The notes beneath the pieces are model-generated. The model had not been told where the DNA came from. It saw nothing but the letters and a program-made list of their open reading frames with translations, and ran no database searches. A stretch of DNA of 64,000 nucleotides. Origin: an uncultured Glaciecola sp. (GTDB lineage: Bacteria > Pseudomonadota > Gammaproteobacteria > Enterobacterales > Alteromonadaceae). Of the stretch, positions 1 through 6,796 are shown in pieces. The DNA lies in contig CAJQOP010000075.1 of assembly GCA_905479945.1 (NCBI GenBank), positions 1 to 64,000 of the forward strand, read 5' to 3'. How positions within the stretch are numbered: position 1 is the stretch's first letter; the number at the start of each line of letters is the position of its first letter. Both the position numbers and the translations under genes were made by a program.

Positions 1-126
1 AGCGTTCATGTTTGTTATCGGTCTCTCAATTGAGGAGCCTTACATCAAGCGAACTGCTTCACAGAAGAACATTGGTTGCTGCCAATGTCTGGGTCTCACT
101 TTACCACTTTGGAGAAAGGATTTTGC
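1..126. other. Left edge, no gene recognised
   Basis: Probably the tail of a cassette that begins outside the window. Short open frames run through it into the next attC site, but none has a convincing ribosome binding site or a recognisable protein, so no gene is called. Confidence 0.3.
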
Positions 127-238
127 CATACAAACGCATCAGTTCACTTCCTTCGGTCGCTGGGAAAATTACACGGCCGCATTTCACTTCGTTCAAAAGC
201 TGCACCCATGTAATTTCCCGTTATGTGGGGTGTTATGG
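127..238 (+). repeat. attC site, long type
   Basis: Recombination site of an integron cassette. It begins near CATACAAACGCATC and ends in GGTGTTATGG. An inner hairpin pairs GGGAAAATTACA with TGTAATTTCCC, leaving one extra base. The site is about 110 bp and closely matches the sites at 4217-4330 and 12073-12176. The next gene starts 14 bases downstream, as expected for a cassette boundary. Confidence 0.75.
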
Positions 239-251
239 CTAGGAGCCAGCG

Positions 252-638
252 ATGAAGAAATATCTTTTTTTGATACTCCTTTCGTGTAACAGCATGGCTG
301 GCGAATTGGTTCAAAGCTTTGAAGAAGCGAAAGTGCTTGCCGAAGAGACAGAAGCAGTTTCCTCATATAAAGATCATCAAAATAAAGTTTTGATACCGTA
401 TTTTGGTAACAAGTATTCAAAGGTTTTACAAGGCTGCTTTAAATCAGTAAAAGTCCCGGATGACTCTAAATTTGACCTAGTCATAGCTCTCGGCTCAACA
501 GGGAGCGTGGAAAAAGTCTATCGAGATCGTGAAACGAACATTGGGCTGTGTGTGATCAAGGAGCTAGAAAAGGATAAATTCCCTAGTCCAATAATGTCGC
601 CATTTTATGTTCACATTGCAATGAGCTTTACCGAATGA
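252..638 (+). CDS. Small secreted protein of unknown function
   Basis: 128 residues. The start ATG is preceded by AGGAG at a good distance. The N-terminus (MKKYLFLILLSCNSMAGE) reads as a Sec signal peptide cleaved near MAG-E, so the product is probably periplasmic. I do not recognise the mature domain. It holds two cysteines (in QGCFKS and GLCVIK) that could form a disulfide. The gene fills a single cassette between two attC sites and has no partner. It is likely a real gene because of the RBS, the signal peptide and the fit between sites; its function is unknown. Confidence 0.7.
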   Translation: MKKYLFLILLSCNSMAGELVQSFEEAKVLAEETEAVSSYKDHQNKVLIPYFGNKYSKVLQGCFKSVKVPDDSKFDLVIALGSTGSVEKVYRDRETNIGLCVIKELEKDKFPSPIMSPFYVHIAMSFTE

Positions 639-640
639 GC

Positions 641-708
641 CATAACAAAGCCATTAATTTGACCGCTTTACGCTGCGCTACATGCAGCAAATTATGGCGG
701 CGTTAGCT
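641..708 (+). repeat. attC site
   Basis: Classic short attC. The left part CATAACAAAGCCATTAATTTG pairs with the right part CAAATTATGGCGGCGTTAG. The two inner arms GCCATTAATTTG and CAAATTATGGC are complementary except for one extra base, the extrahelical base typical of attC. The right core is GTTAGCT. Confidence 0.9.
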
Positions 709-734
709 CTTTTATCAAATTATAAGGAAATATC

Positions 735-1262
735 ATGCATATAATTTTAGGAATACTTGGAGTTGTTGTCACTATTCTAGTTTTGATGAATCGATTACAA
801 CAAGGTGGTATTGATATAGGGTGGCTGAATCCTTTTAGCTGGAAACGAAGACGTGATTTCAGAAAACAATTTGAGGCTCTTCCAGCCTACTGCTTGGAAT
901 CTCCTATGGATTCAGCAGCGCTATTCTTAGTTGCTGTCGCGAAAACTGATGGGGAGATGAGTAAAGAACAGAAAACTAGAATACTTCAGCTATTTGAAAC
1001 AGAATTTAAATTGTCCAATCAAGAAGGTAAAAGCTTACTAGGCTCTAGTGTTCACTTATTTGGCAGAGGAGATGAAGTTACAGGTAATCTGAAAGCAGTG
1101 ATTGCAAGAAGTTACGAGTCTTTTTCCGAAGAACAAGTTGATTCAGTAAAATACATGTTATCTGAAGTGACTAAAGCAGAGGGCGAATCCAGCCCCGAAC
1201 AATCTAAATTAGTCAAAGAAATATTGGGGGTGTTACCAACTTCTGAAAAGGCTAAGTGGTGA
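735..1262 (+). CDS. TerB-like membrane-anchored protein
   Basis: 175 residues with ATAAGGAAATATC before the ATG. Residues 2-20 form one hydrophobic N-terminal segment, probably a membrane anchor. It is followed by a basic patch (WKRRRDFRKQ) and an alpha-helical region from about residue 55. The helical part resembles the TerB/DjlA-type fold: a FLVAVAKTDGEMS stretch, then a second half ending in SEVTKAEGESSPEQ, both with the acidic turn typical of the family. TerB-like proteins bind metal or act as adaptors, but no role can be read here. It is the only gene of its cassette. The family assignment rests on motif resemblance only. Confidence 0.65.
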   Translation: MHIILGILGVVVTILVLMNRLQQGGIDIGWLNPFSWKRRRDFRKQFEALPAYCLESPMDSAALFLVAVAKTDGEMSKEQKTRILQLFETEFKLSNQEGKSLLGSSVHLFGRGDEVTGNLKAVIARSYESFSEEQVDSVKYMLSEVTKAEGESSPEQSKLVKEILGVLPTSEKAKW

Positions 1263-1263
1263 G

Positions 1264-1338
1264 AGCTAACAAGCCAAGGCAGTGGGAATTTTACTCGCTG
1301 AAAAACACTCATAAAATCCCCTGCTTTTGGCGTTATGT
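1264..1338 (+). repeat. attC site
   Basis: Starts with GCTAACAAGCCAAGGC right after the upstream stop codon and ends with TTTTGGCGTTATG. The arms GCCAAGGCAGTGGGA and TCCCCTGCTTTTGGC pair with a few mismatches. Confidence 0.85.
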
Positions 1339-1374
1339 GGCCTAGACAGAGGGAGGTCATTTTGAGGAGATGCG

Positions 1375-1797
1375 ATGAAAGGTTCTTGTAATTGCAATAC
1401 TGTTAGCTTTGAGATTCTAAATGAAGTTGAAGGTTTGTATCAGTGCCACTGTAAATTGTGTCAAAAGCAATCTGGTTCGACATCCAATACAGCTACAATA
1501 GTTAAGGGTGATGACTTCACTTGGCTAACCGGTGAGAATTCAATTTCACATTGGAGAAAAGACTCGGGCTTTACGTCCCACTTTTGTAAACAGTGCGGTT
1601 GTCCTGTTCCGAACCGACTAAGGTCGACCAATTTTTATTGGATACCTATGGGGTTAGTTGATGATTTCGATATCAACGTTACTACGCACTTATTTTGCGC
1701 ATCAAAAGCCAGTTGGGATTTAATTAGTGATACAGCAAGTAGATTCGACGGCATGCCCGCTGATATTGACGCATTTTTCGCAAGTTTTCAAAAATGA
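1375..1797 (+). CDS. GFA family (CENP-V-like) zinc protein
   Basis: 140 residues. The start ATG follows GAGGAG. It shows the cysteine pattern of the glutathione-dependent formaldehyde-activating (GFA) fold: Cys5 and Cys7 (CNC), Cys24/26/29 (CHCKLC) and Cys71/74 (CKQC), which would bind two zinc ions. Few GFA members have a proven substrate, so the activity is open; formaldehyde or another electrophile adduct is only a family-level guess. Single gene of a cassette. A second, diverged GFA protein lies at 6299, so the array carries this family twice. Confidence 0.85.
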   Translation: MKGSCNCNTVSFEILNEVEGLYQCHCKLCQKQSGSTSNTATIVKGDDFTWLTGENSISHWRKDSGFTSHFCKQCGCPVPNRLRSTNFYWIPMGLVDDFDINVTTHLFCASKASWDLISDTASRFDGMPADIDAFFASFQK

Positions 1798-1810
1798 GAG
1801 ATAGTGTCGC

Positions 1811-1937
1811 ACATAACAAGGAAATTAAAGCGGACAGTTAACAAGTCAATTGACAGAGATTATCAGCTCATCTCATGCCGCTTGCCTTCGCAACCGTCAC
1901 GCCATAAGCTAATAACTCGTTATTGAAGTGTTATGCA
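1811..1937 (+). repeat. attC site, long and imperfect
   Basis: Bounded by ACATAACAAGG on the left and GAAGTGTTATGC on the right. The terminal inverted repeat is clear, but the inner arms match poorly over about 127 bp, so this is an older or variant site. Confidence 0.6.
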
Positions 1938-1955
1938 TCTTAGGAAATAAGATAA

Positions 1956-2348
1956 GTGGACTATATAAAGCTCGTAAGATGGTTTGGTATTTATCATGCT
2001 CTCGCAATAGCTCCCCTAATGGTCCCGTTGCTTTCAGCGAAAGTTATTGAAGGGCTAGGACTGATACATGCCAGCCTAAATCTGTCGGGCGAGTGGAATA
2101 CAGCAGCCGCTTCGGAAATGCTTTTTATAAATCTTTTTGCTTGCGTAGCGTTTCTTTGGGCGCTAGTTCGCATTAAGCACGCTAGCAGAACACTCGGATT
2201 TTATGAAGGGTGGGGAATGCTAGCCATGTCTGCGATCGTGATTTTCTATGTGCTCAATGGTGCAAGTGCGTTGTGGCTCATAGTTCCGCTGGTGGACGTA
2301 CCCGGCGGAATACTTCACCTTAATTGGTGTAAGAATCGAGATGCATAA
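1956..2348 (+). CDS. Small polytopic membrane protein
   Basis: 130 residues starting at GTG, with TAGGAAA eight bases upstream. About four hydrophobic segments are visible (residues roughly 12-30, 54-72, 86-103 and 106-120), so it is an inner-membrane protein. No catalytic motif and no family I can name. The C-terminus (HLNWCKNRDA) ends inside the start of the next attC, as is common for cassette genes. It stands alone between attC sites. Confidence 0.7.
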   Translation: MDYIKLVRWFGIYHALAIAPLMVPLLSAKVIEGLGLIHASLNLSGEWNTAAASEMLFINLFACVAFLWALVRIKHASRTLGFYEGWGMLAMSAIVIFYVLNGASALWLIVPLVDVPGGILHLNWCKNRDA

Positions 2349-2419
2349 CAAGGCGCTCAAATCGTTCCCTTCAGTCACTGGGACGCCGCTAAAGCGTCAC
2401 CCTTTAGCGCGCCTTATAT
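2343..2419 (+). repeat. attC site
   Basis: Starts with GCATAACAAGGCGCTCAAA, overlapping the previous stop codon, and ends with TTTAGCGCGCCTTATAT. The arms GGCGCTCAAA and TTTAGCGCGCC pair well. The right core reads CCTTAT instead of GTTAT, a mutated core that may reduce recombination. Confidence 0.75.
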
Positions 2420-2437
2420 TTCAGGAAGATTCGATAG

Positions 2438-2731
2438 ATGAGTAAGCAAAAAATAGTTTATGCAATGACATGGTTTCAGCCAGATGAATGGCAGAAGCTG
2501 AAAGAAGTTGTTGACGACCCTTCATCCCTTGACGACTCTTATTTTGATTGGAAAGTTAGCGCAGAAGATGCTATTCGTGAATTCCACGAGAATGGGCAAC
2601 AAGTTCGAAAAATCTCGATCAAAGTAAATAAATTACTAGATTGGTGTGAAGAGAATGGCGTTAGACCAGATGGCAAGGCAAGGTCAGAATATGCTGCATA
2701 TTTAGCCCAAGAAAGGGATCGAAGTAAATGA
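2438..2731 (+). CDS. Hypothetical cassette protein
   Basis: 97 residues, soluble, no signal peptide. CAGGAAGATTCGATAG before the ATG gives a usable RBS. The sequence is acidic and mostly helical, with two tryptophans near the start (MTWFQPDEW) and the segment LLDWCEENG. It resembles the small uncharacterised proteins commonly found in integron cassettes. It could be a lone adaptor or an antitoxin-like protein, but nothing proves that. It ends two bases before the next attC. Confidence 0.6.
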   Translation: MSKQKIVYAMTWFQPDEWQKLKEVVDDPSSLDDSYFDWKVSAEDAIREFHENGQQVRKISIKVNKLLDWCEENGVRPDGKARSEYAAYLAQERDRSK

Positions 2732-2732
2732 A

Positions 2733-2797
2733 ATATAACAAAAGCATGAAGCGGACTGGCAAGAGCGGCCAGCGCCGGTTATGTAAGGTGTTATGTA
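2733..2797 (+). repeat. attC site, short type
   Basis: About 65 bp: ATATAACAAAAGCATGAAG...CCGGTTATGTAAGGTGTTATG. It belongs to a short family repeated at 5641, 6204 and 12782, all containing CGGATG/CGGACTGGCAAGA...GGTTATGTA. Confidence 0.85.
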
Positions 2798-2808
2798 CTC
2801 AGTTGGTG

Positions 2809-2837
2809 TTGATGTTTTAACGCTACAACGTTATAGT
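2809..2837 (+). promoter_or_regulatory. Promoter and operator of RHH/RelE module, copy 1
   Basis: TTGATG (-35) and TATAGT (-10) are 17 bases apart. The near-palindrome CTACAACGTTATAG (2823-2836) covers the -10 box. The same arrangement, with a perfect palindrome, precedes copy 2. A ribbon-helix-helix antitoxin binding here would give the usual autorepression. Confidence 0.65.
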
Positions 2838-2864
2838 GACTAATCATATCAGTTGGAGTCTTAA

Positions 2865-3098
2865 ATGAGCACACTATCAAAACGTTCAACGGTCTATTTT
2901 GAACCCGCAATACACAATGCACTCAAAATGAGAGCTGCATCTACCGATTCATCTGTTTCTGAATTAATAGATGAAGCGGTCCGTTTACTAATGCGCGAAG
3001 ACCAAGAGGACTTAGCTGCGGTTAGATCGAGAGTTGAGGAAGCAGAAATAAGTTATGAGACACTCATCAACAGTTTGGAAGCTGATGGGAAACTATAA
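2865..3098 (+). CDS. RHH antitoxin, copy 1
   Basis: 77 residues; AGTTGGAG before the ATG. The N-terminal strand (RSTVYFEPAIHNALKM) followed by two helices (SSVSELIDEAVRLLM) is a ribbon-helix-helix DNA-binding fold of CopG/MetJ type. The acidic C-terminal helix should bind and neutralise the toxin. The toxin gene overlaps its end by 14 bases, so the two are translationally coupled. Copy 2 at 4958 differs at only a few residues. Expected role: antitoxin and autorepressor of a type II system that stabilises the cassette array. Confidence 0.9.
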   Translation: MSTLSKRSTVYFEPAIHNALKMRAASTDSSVSELIDEAVRLLMREDQEDLAAVRSRVEEAEISYETLINSLEADGKL

Positions 3099-3348
3099 GG
3101 TTACGTTTAAAAAATCAGTTGAAAAAGATTTGAAGCCTATACCTAAATCTGATGTTATTAAAATAATAGCAAAGATCGATACTCTTGCTCAGGATCCGAG
3201 AAGAGTTGGTGCAATAAAACTCAGTGGCAATGAACTGTATCGTATACGACAGGGACTTTACCGCATCGTCTATGAGATCAAGGATCAAGAGCTAACCGTT
3301 TTGGTAATAAAAGTAGGCCACAGGTCTGATGTTTATAAACGTACATAA
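3085..3348 (+). CDS. RelE/ParE-family toxin, copy 1
   Basis: Toxin of the pair, 87 residues if started at the ATG inside the last codons of the antitoxin (MGNYKVTFKKS). A longer frame upstream exists, but this start aligns with the RelE fold. It shows the RelE pattern: first strand YKVTFKKSVEKDLK, helix, then DPRRVGAIKLSGNELYRIRQGLYRIVYEI and a last strand VIKVGHRSDVYKR. The basic residues and late Arg/Tyr are consistent with a ribosome-dependent mRNA interferase, though ParE-type gyrase inhibition cannot be excluded. The stop codon lies in the next attC. Confidence 0.9.
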   Translation: MGNYKVTFKKSVEKDLKPIPKSDVIKIIAKIDTLAQDPRRVGAIKLSGNELYRIRQGLYRIVYEIKDQELTVLVIKVGHRSDVYKRT

Positions 3349-3412
3349 CAAATGCATGAAGACGGTTTTGTCACCAAAGCGATGCCAAACCGCTTATGCA
3401 AAGTGTTATATA
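3344..3412 (+). repeat. attC site
   Basis: ACATAACAAATGCATGAAGACGG at the left pairs with CCGCTTATGCAAAGTGTTATAT at the right. The left arm is identical to the one that follows copy 2 (5437), but the right half differs. Confidence 0.85.
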
Positions 3413-3488
3413 CAAGCGATATAATTTGATTATTATTAAATTGGTATGGTGTTATTATGGCTAAATATTGATTTGGAGGTAGTGTAAA

Positions 3489-3707
3489 ATGTCAGATGCA
3501 CTAAGAATACTTTTAGAAAACATTGAGCAGCTAAGTACGAAAGAAAAGGCGTTAGCCGCCCACTGCTTATTATCATCCATGGACTCTGGAGTTGAAGATG
3601 TGGATAAAGACTGGCTTTCTTTGGCTGAGTCCCGCTGTGCTGATCTAGAATCGGGCGCAGTGCAGGCTATTTCATGGGATGAAATGAAAAAAGATATTAC
3701 AAGCTAG
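3489..3707 (+). CDS. Antitoxin, TIGR02574 addiction-module family
   Basis: 72 residues, all helical. GGAGG lies upstream of the ATG. The arrangement IEQLSTKEKALAAHCLLSSMD...WLSLAESRCADLESG...ISWDEMKKDI matches the putative addiction-module component family TIGR02574, which pairs with ParE-like toxins. Its stop codon TAG is immediately followed by the toxin ATG, so translation is coupled. It should neutralise the toxin encoded next to it. Confidence 0.88.
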   Translation: MSDALRILLENIEQLSTKEKALAAHCLLSSMDSGVEDVDKDWLSLAESRCADLESGAVQAISWDEMKKDITS

Positions 3708-4004
3708 ATGCTACCTATCTATTTCCATCCAGATACAAAAGTTGAAATCAAAGAATCTTTTTCGTGGTATCAATTGCAATCAAGAGGCTTGGGGCATGAC
3801 TTCATGCAAGAGCTAGAAGAAGCTTTTGATTCCATTCAGTCACTTGCTCATACTTGGCCGAAATTTGGCCAAAGTCATCGTCGTTTTATTCTTAGCCGTT
3901 TCCCTTTCTCAGTTGTTTACAAAATTCGAGAAAACTCGGAAGTTTATGTTGTTGCCATAATGCACAATCATCGTAAACCCGGGTTTTGGAATAAACGCGG
4001 CTGA
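3708..4004 (+). CDS. ParE-like toxin
   Basis: 98 residues. The fold is readable: strand LPIYFHPDTKVEIKES, helical hairpin with LQSRGLGHDFMQELEEAF, then FGQSHRRFILSRFPFSVVYKI and the last strand VYVVAIMHNHRKPGFWNKR. FPFSVVY and the AIMHNHRKPGFW ending are typical of RelE/ParE proteins that pair with TIGR02574 antitoxins. It probably targets gyrase or mRNA; the sequence alone does not decide. Start directly abuts the antitoxin stop. No good attC follows within 200 bases; an ORF-poor block comes first. Confidence 0.88.
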   Translation: MLPIYFHPDTKVEIKESFSWYQLQSRGLGHDFMQELEEAFDSIQSLAHTWPKFGQSHRRFILSRFPFSVVYKIRENSEVYVVAIMHNHRKPGFWNKRG

Positions 4005-4022
4005 CAAGCCAATATTGCATTG

Positions 4023-4216
4023 TCGCAAGCTCGCTCTTTCAAGAGTTACGACCATCTGTTTTGAGCGAGTCTTTTTTGGGTTCGCGAGCGCATAATGTTT
4101 GATTCCCGCTAGTCATAATCGATTGTTGTTTTGGATTCAAACGAGTATATTTTTACCTAAATAGATAACGTAAGGAGACATGAATTGTTTAGTCAAAATA
4201 TTAGTAATTCAACCAG
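4023..4216 (+). repeat. ORF-poor cassette body, copy 1
   Basis: This block has no recognisable protein and resembles 11876-12072. Shared parts include GCTCGCTCTTTCAAGAG, a run reading TTCGCGAGCGCATAATGTTT followed by GATTCCCGCT, TTTTTACCTAAAT and AAGGAG(A/G)CAT just before a possible short frame. In this copy CTCGCTC pairs with GAGCGAG followed by TCTTTTTT, which could be a terminator, but the other copy does not keep the pairing. The only frame common to both copies (TTG here, ATG there) runs into attC. Either a tiny peptide, an RNA, or a cassette that carries only a promoter. Confidence 0.5.
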
Positions 4217-4330
4217 ATATAACAAACGCATCAGTTCGCTCCCTATGGTCGCGGGGAAAACTTTACGGGCGCATTTCGCGTTGCTCAAAAGCTGCACCCA
4301 TAAAATTTCCCGTTATGTGGGGTGTTATGT
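4217..4330 (+). repeat. attC site, long type
   Basis: ATATAACAAACGCATCAG...GTGGGGTGTTATG, about 114 bp, with the inner hairpin GGGGAAAACTTTA/TAAAATTTCCC. Member of the long family also at 127 and 12073. Confidence 0.85.
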
Positions 4331-4377
4331 CGCTTAATTTAGAGGCGTGTTTTGCTCAGGTTACAGGAGATCAGACA

Positions 4378-4773
4378 ATGAGTGATGAACAAGAGATACG
4401 AAACCTATTCAACAATTGGATTAAATCAACTACGGAAGGAAATCTGGAATTGGCGCGTCACTGCATTGCCGATGACGCTGTTTTTTTTGTGCCCGGTGTT
4501 GGCGAGATGGACAAGGAAACTTTTGCTCAGGGTGCTGCGGGAGGATCGCCTGAAGCCTCCCCAATTAATTTTGATCTTGATAGCAAACTTCGGGAACTAA
4601 AGGTGTTTGGTGACCAAGCATATCTCTGGATTGATTCGACTCTTGTATGTTCTCCAAAAAACGGTGATCCGGCCACAAAAATGGCAGGGCACTCCCTTTC
4701 GATTCTAGAAAAGCGAGATGGTCGCTGGCAGATAATTCGAGATGCAAATACGATGACAGTGATTCCGGAATAG
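4378..4773 (+). CDS. NTF2/SnoaL-like (DUF4440-type) protein
   Basis: 131 residues from the ATG preceded by ACAGGAGATCAGACA; the longer upstream frame only reads through attC and is rejected. The pattern is the cone-shaped NTF2-like fold: helix EQEIRNLFNNWIKSTTEGNLELA, DDAVFFVPGVGEMDKETF, then strands ending in GHSLSILEKRDGRWQIIRDANTM. Members of this kind (DUF4440/SgcJ/YybH-like) include ketosteroid-isomerase-like enzymes and binding proteins, and substrates are rarely predictable. Cytoplasmic. Single gene of its cassette; two other NTF2-like genes follow at 5716 and 6797. Confidence 0.85.
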   Translation: MSDEQEIRNLFNNWIKSTTEGNLELARHCIADDAVFFVPGVGEMDKETFAQGAAGGSPEASPINFDLDSKLRELKVFGDQAYLWIDSTLVCSPKNGDPATKMAGHSLSILEKRDGRWQIIRDANTMTVIPE

Positions 4774-4790
4774 ATGTTTCCGAATGTACG

Positions 4791-4889
4791 ACATAACAAG
4801 CCATTCAAGCAGGACAAATAACAGTTGATTTTTGCTCCTGCGTCGCTTATTTAACCAACTGAAATTTGCCCGTTATTAGGGTGTTATGT
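4791..4889 (+). repeat. attC site
   Basis: ACATAACAAGCCATTCAAGC...CGTTATTAGGGTGTTATGT, about 99 bp. The terminal eight bases ACATAACA/TGTTATGT are perfect inverted repeats. Confidence 0.8.
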
Positions 4890-4901
4890 ACTCAGTTGAT
4901 A

Positions 4902-4930
4902 TTGATGTTTTAACGCTATAACGTTATAGT
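4902..4930 (+). promoter_or_regulatory. Promoter and operator of RHH/RelE module, copy 2
   Basis: TTGATG and TATAGT with a 17-base spacer. CTATAACGTTATAG (4916-4929) is a perfect 14-bp palindrome overlapping the -10 box, the likely site of the RHH antitoxin. Confidence 0.7.
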
Positions 4931-4957
4931 GATTAAACTTATCAGTTGGAGGCTAAA

Positions 4958-5191
4958 ATGAGCACACTATCAAAACGTTCAACAGTCTATTTTGAACCCG
5001 CAATACACAATGCACTTAAAATGAGAGCTGCATCTAGCGATTCGTCTGTTTCTGAGCTAATAGATGAAGCGGTGCGTTTACTAATGCGTGAAGACCAAGA
5101 AGACCTATCTGCGGTTAGATCGCGAGTCGACGAAGCAGAAATAAGTTATGAAACACTCATCAATAGTTTGGAAGCTGATGGGAAACTATAG
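4958..5191 (+). CDS. RHH antitoxin, copy 2
   Basis: 77 residues, nearly identical to the protein at 2865; the differences include Thr to Ser near residue 26 and Ala to Ser in DLSAVRS. Start chosen at the ATG aligned with copy 1 and preceded by TTGGAGGCTAAA; an in-frame ATG twelve bases upstream is less likely. It overlaps the toxin gene by 14 bases. Because toxin and operator are also conserved, the two modules probably cross-neutralise and cross-repress each other. Confidence 0.9.
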   Translation: MSTLSKRSTVYFEPAIHNALKMRAASSDSSVSELIDEAVRLLMREDQEDLSAVRSRVDEAEISYETLINSLEADGKL

Positions 5192-5441
5192 GATTACGTT
5201 TAAAAAATCAGTTGCAAAAGATTTGAAATTTTTACCTAAATCGGATGTTATTAAAATAGTAGCAAAGATTGATACGCTTGCTGAGGATCCGAGAAGAGTT
5301 GGTGCAATAAAACTTAGTGGCAATGAATTGTATCGTATTCGCCAGGGACTTTACCGTATCGTATATGAGATCAAGGATCATGAGCTAATCATTCTGGTAA
5401 TAAAAGTAGGTCACAGATCTGATGTTTATAAACGTACATAA
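5178..5441 (+). CDS. RelE/ParE-family toxin, copy 2
   Basis: 87 residues, starting MGNYRITFKKS inside the antitoxin gene. It aligns without gaps to copy 1, with changes mostly in the first third (KPIPKSD to KFLPKSD) and near the end (DHELIILVIKVGH). The RelE fold and late basic residues are intact, so it should be active. The stop lies in attC. The duplication spans promoter, antitoxin and toxin but the flanking attC right halves differ. Confidence 0.9.
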   Translation: MGNYRITFKKSVAKDLKFLPKSDVIKIVAKIDTLAEDPRRVGAIKLSGNELYRIRQGLYRIVYEIKDHELIILVIKVGHRSDVYKRT

Positions 5442-5509
5442 CAAATGCATGAAGACGGATTAGTCATTGCAGAAGAGCGCTGCAACGCAGCTTAATTGGG
5501 TGTTATGCT
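5437..5509 (+). repeat. attC site, imperfect
   Basis: ACATAACAAATGCATGAAGACGG at the left is the same as at 3344. The right side (CTTAATTGGGTGTTATGC) does not complement it well, suggesting a hybrid of two sites. Confidence 0.65.
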
Positions 5510-5645
5510 ATACGGATTAGTCACTATTGGGTATGACAATGAAAGTTTATGGTATTACGCCGCTTCTTCAGTGGCAAAGGTGTTGCCAGTTTTGCTATGT
5601 GCTATCCTTTTGGACAAACAAGGTGTACAAAATACCGAAATCTAA
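5505..5645 (+). CDS. Possible 46-residue membrane peptide
   Basis: A small open frame (MLYGLVTIGYDNESLWYY...) whose ATG lies in the GTTATG core of the attC and whose TAA lies at the start of the next attC. It holds one hydrophobic stretch (AKVLPVLLCAILLD). There is no good RBS. It could be the remnant C-terminus of a membrane protein. A second frame from 5536 runs through the next attC and is less likely. Confidence 0.25.
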   Translation: MLYGLVTIGYDNESLWYYAASSVAKVLPVLLCAILLDKQGVQNTEI

Positions 5646-5696
5646 CAAAAATCGGATGCTGGCAAGAGCGGGCATCACCGGTTATGTAGAGTGATA
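5641..5696 (+). repeat. attC site, short type, right core mutated
   Basis: TCTAACAAAAATCGGATGCTGGCAAGAGCGGGCATCACCGGTTATGTAGAGTGATAC. Same family as 2733 and 6204. The right core reads GTGATAC instead of GTGTTATG, so the site may be inactive. Confidence 0.75.
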
Positions 5697-5715
5697 CAAA
5701 AAAAGGAACAGTCGA

Positions 5716-6195
5716 TTGTTTAAATTTGCATGTATATTTGCTCTTTTTACTCTTTCATTTAGTTCGTTCGGAAGCGCCGATTCAGGCAGTGGTCAAATTA
5801 AACAAGAGGTACTAGATTCATTCGAAAGTCTTGTATCTGCGGCTAAAAAACTAGATTCAGATCTTTATTTTCAGCACTTCGATGCAGAAAAATTTGTTGG
5901 CTTAAATAGCGACGGTACAAACTGGAACTCGATAAATGATCTTACTCCTCTTATAGTTAATGGCTTCGATGCTATAGAAACGATAAATTCTCTCAACTTT
6001 ACTAATGTCAAAGTTTCTGTAATCGATAGCTACACTGTTATTTTGGTTAATGAATACGTTCAATCAATGACATTAAAAAATGGAAGCATTATTAATGTAT
6101 CTGGAGGCGGTTCACAAGTATGGTCAAAACGAAGTGGTAACTGGAAAATTGTTAGCGTATCCGCAAGTAGTAAACCAAATGCCAGCACTCCGTAA
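5716..6195 (+). CDS. Secreted NTF2/SnoaL-like protein
   Basis: 159 residues starting at TTG, with AAAAAAAGGAACAG at the right distance. Residues 1-21 form a signal peptide (cleavage near FGSA-DS). The mature part has the NTF2-like order: long helix (KQEVLDSFESLVSAAKKLDSDLYFQHF), a strand pair, then VILVNEYVQSMTLKNGSIINVSGGGSQVWSKRSGNWKIVSVS, where the GSQVWSKRSGNWKI turn is characteristic of DUF4440-type proteins. Periplasmic; ligand unknown. Single gene of a cassette between two short-type attC sites. Confidence 0.8.
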   Translation: MFKFACIFALFTLSFSSFGSADSGSGQIKQEVLDSFESLVSAAKKLDSDLYFQHFDAEKFVGLNSDGTNWNSINDLTPLIVNGFDAIETINSLNFTNVKVSVIDSYTVILVNEYVQSMTLKNGSIINVSGGGSQVWSKRSGNWKIVSVSASSKPNASTP

Positions 6196-6203
6196 GAACG
6201 TGT

Positions 6204-6271
6204 CATATAACAAATATATAAACCGGATGCTGGCAAGAACAGCCATCACCGATGATGTAAAGTGTTATGTG
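6204..6271 (+). repeat. attC site, short type
   Basis: CATATAACAAATATATAAACCGGATGCTGGCAAG...GATGTAAAGTGTTATGT. Short family as at 2733, 5641 and 12782. Confidence 0.85.
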
Positions 6272-6298
6272 TCTTGAGGTCGGAAGAACAAAACTAGT

Positions 6299-6655
6299 AT
6301 GAATAATATGAAAACTTTCCAAGGGTCATGTCACTGCAAAGCAGTTCAATTTGAGATCGATACTTATCTACCGGAACTAACGACTTGCGATTGTTCTATA
6401 TGTATCCGTAAAAATGCTCTCATGGTTAAAGTTCATGAAAGCTCCTTGCGCATTTTATCGGGCAGCGATTCGCTAACTACATATCAATTTCATACTCATA
6501 CAGCCGAACACTACTTTTGCAAGGTATGTGGTATTTACCCGTTCCATAGGAAGCGAGTTACACCCGATCACTATGGTGTCAATGTATTCTGCCTAGAAGG
6601 CTTCGACCCATCAGGTGTTCCTGTTCGTGCCACTGTCGGTGCAGGGATGAAGTAA
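6299..6655 (+). CDS. GFA family (CENP-V-like) zinc protein
   Basis: 118 residues; CGGAAGAAC lies upstream. Zinc-binding pattern of the GFA fold: Cys11/13 (CHCK), Cys30/32/35 (CDCSIC) and a late FCKVCG pair. The ending FCLEGFDPSGVPVRATVG is typical of the shorter GFA group. Formaldehyde-glutathione chemistry is only known for a few members, so the substrate is unknown. Distinct from the GFA protein at 1375; the two share the fold but not close sequence, so they were acquired separately rather than duplicated here. Confidence 0.87.
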   Translation: MNNMKTFQGSCHCKAVQFEIDTYLPELTTCDCSICIRKNALMVKVHESSLRILSGSDSLTTYQFHTHTAEHYFCKVCGIYPFHRKRVTPDHYGVNVFCLEGFDPSGVPVRATVGAGMK

Positions 6656-6670
6656 TGTGTAGTGAATCAC

Positions 6671-6769
6671 CATATAATAAAATGTTCAATTACGTTCCAG
6701 CCGCAAAAAGCACGGTTCCCACGGGACAAGCTATACGTTGCTTCGGTTGCCCATTAACACGGCGTTAGC
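6671..6769 (+). repeat. attC-like site, degraded
   Basis: CATATAATAAAATGTTCAATTACG at the left and CATTAACACGGCGTTAGCT at the right. The right core GTTAGCT is good and the left core AATAA is altered. Confidence 0.5.
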
Positions 6770-6796
6770 TGTTCTTGAATAATAGAGAGGCTGCTC

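Noticed and set aside
8-289. Open frames reading through the first attC into the secreted-protein gene
   Set aside because: They are translations of attC sequence, without RBS; the same peptide pattern recurs at the other long attC sites.
4180-4377. Upstream extension of the NTF2-like gene at 4378
   Set aside because: It translates the leader and attC; the internal ATG has a good RBS and fits the fold.
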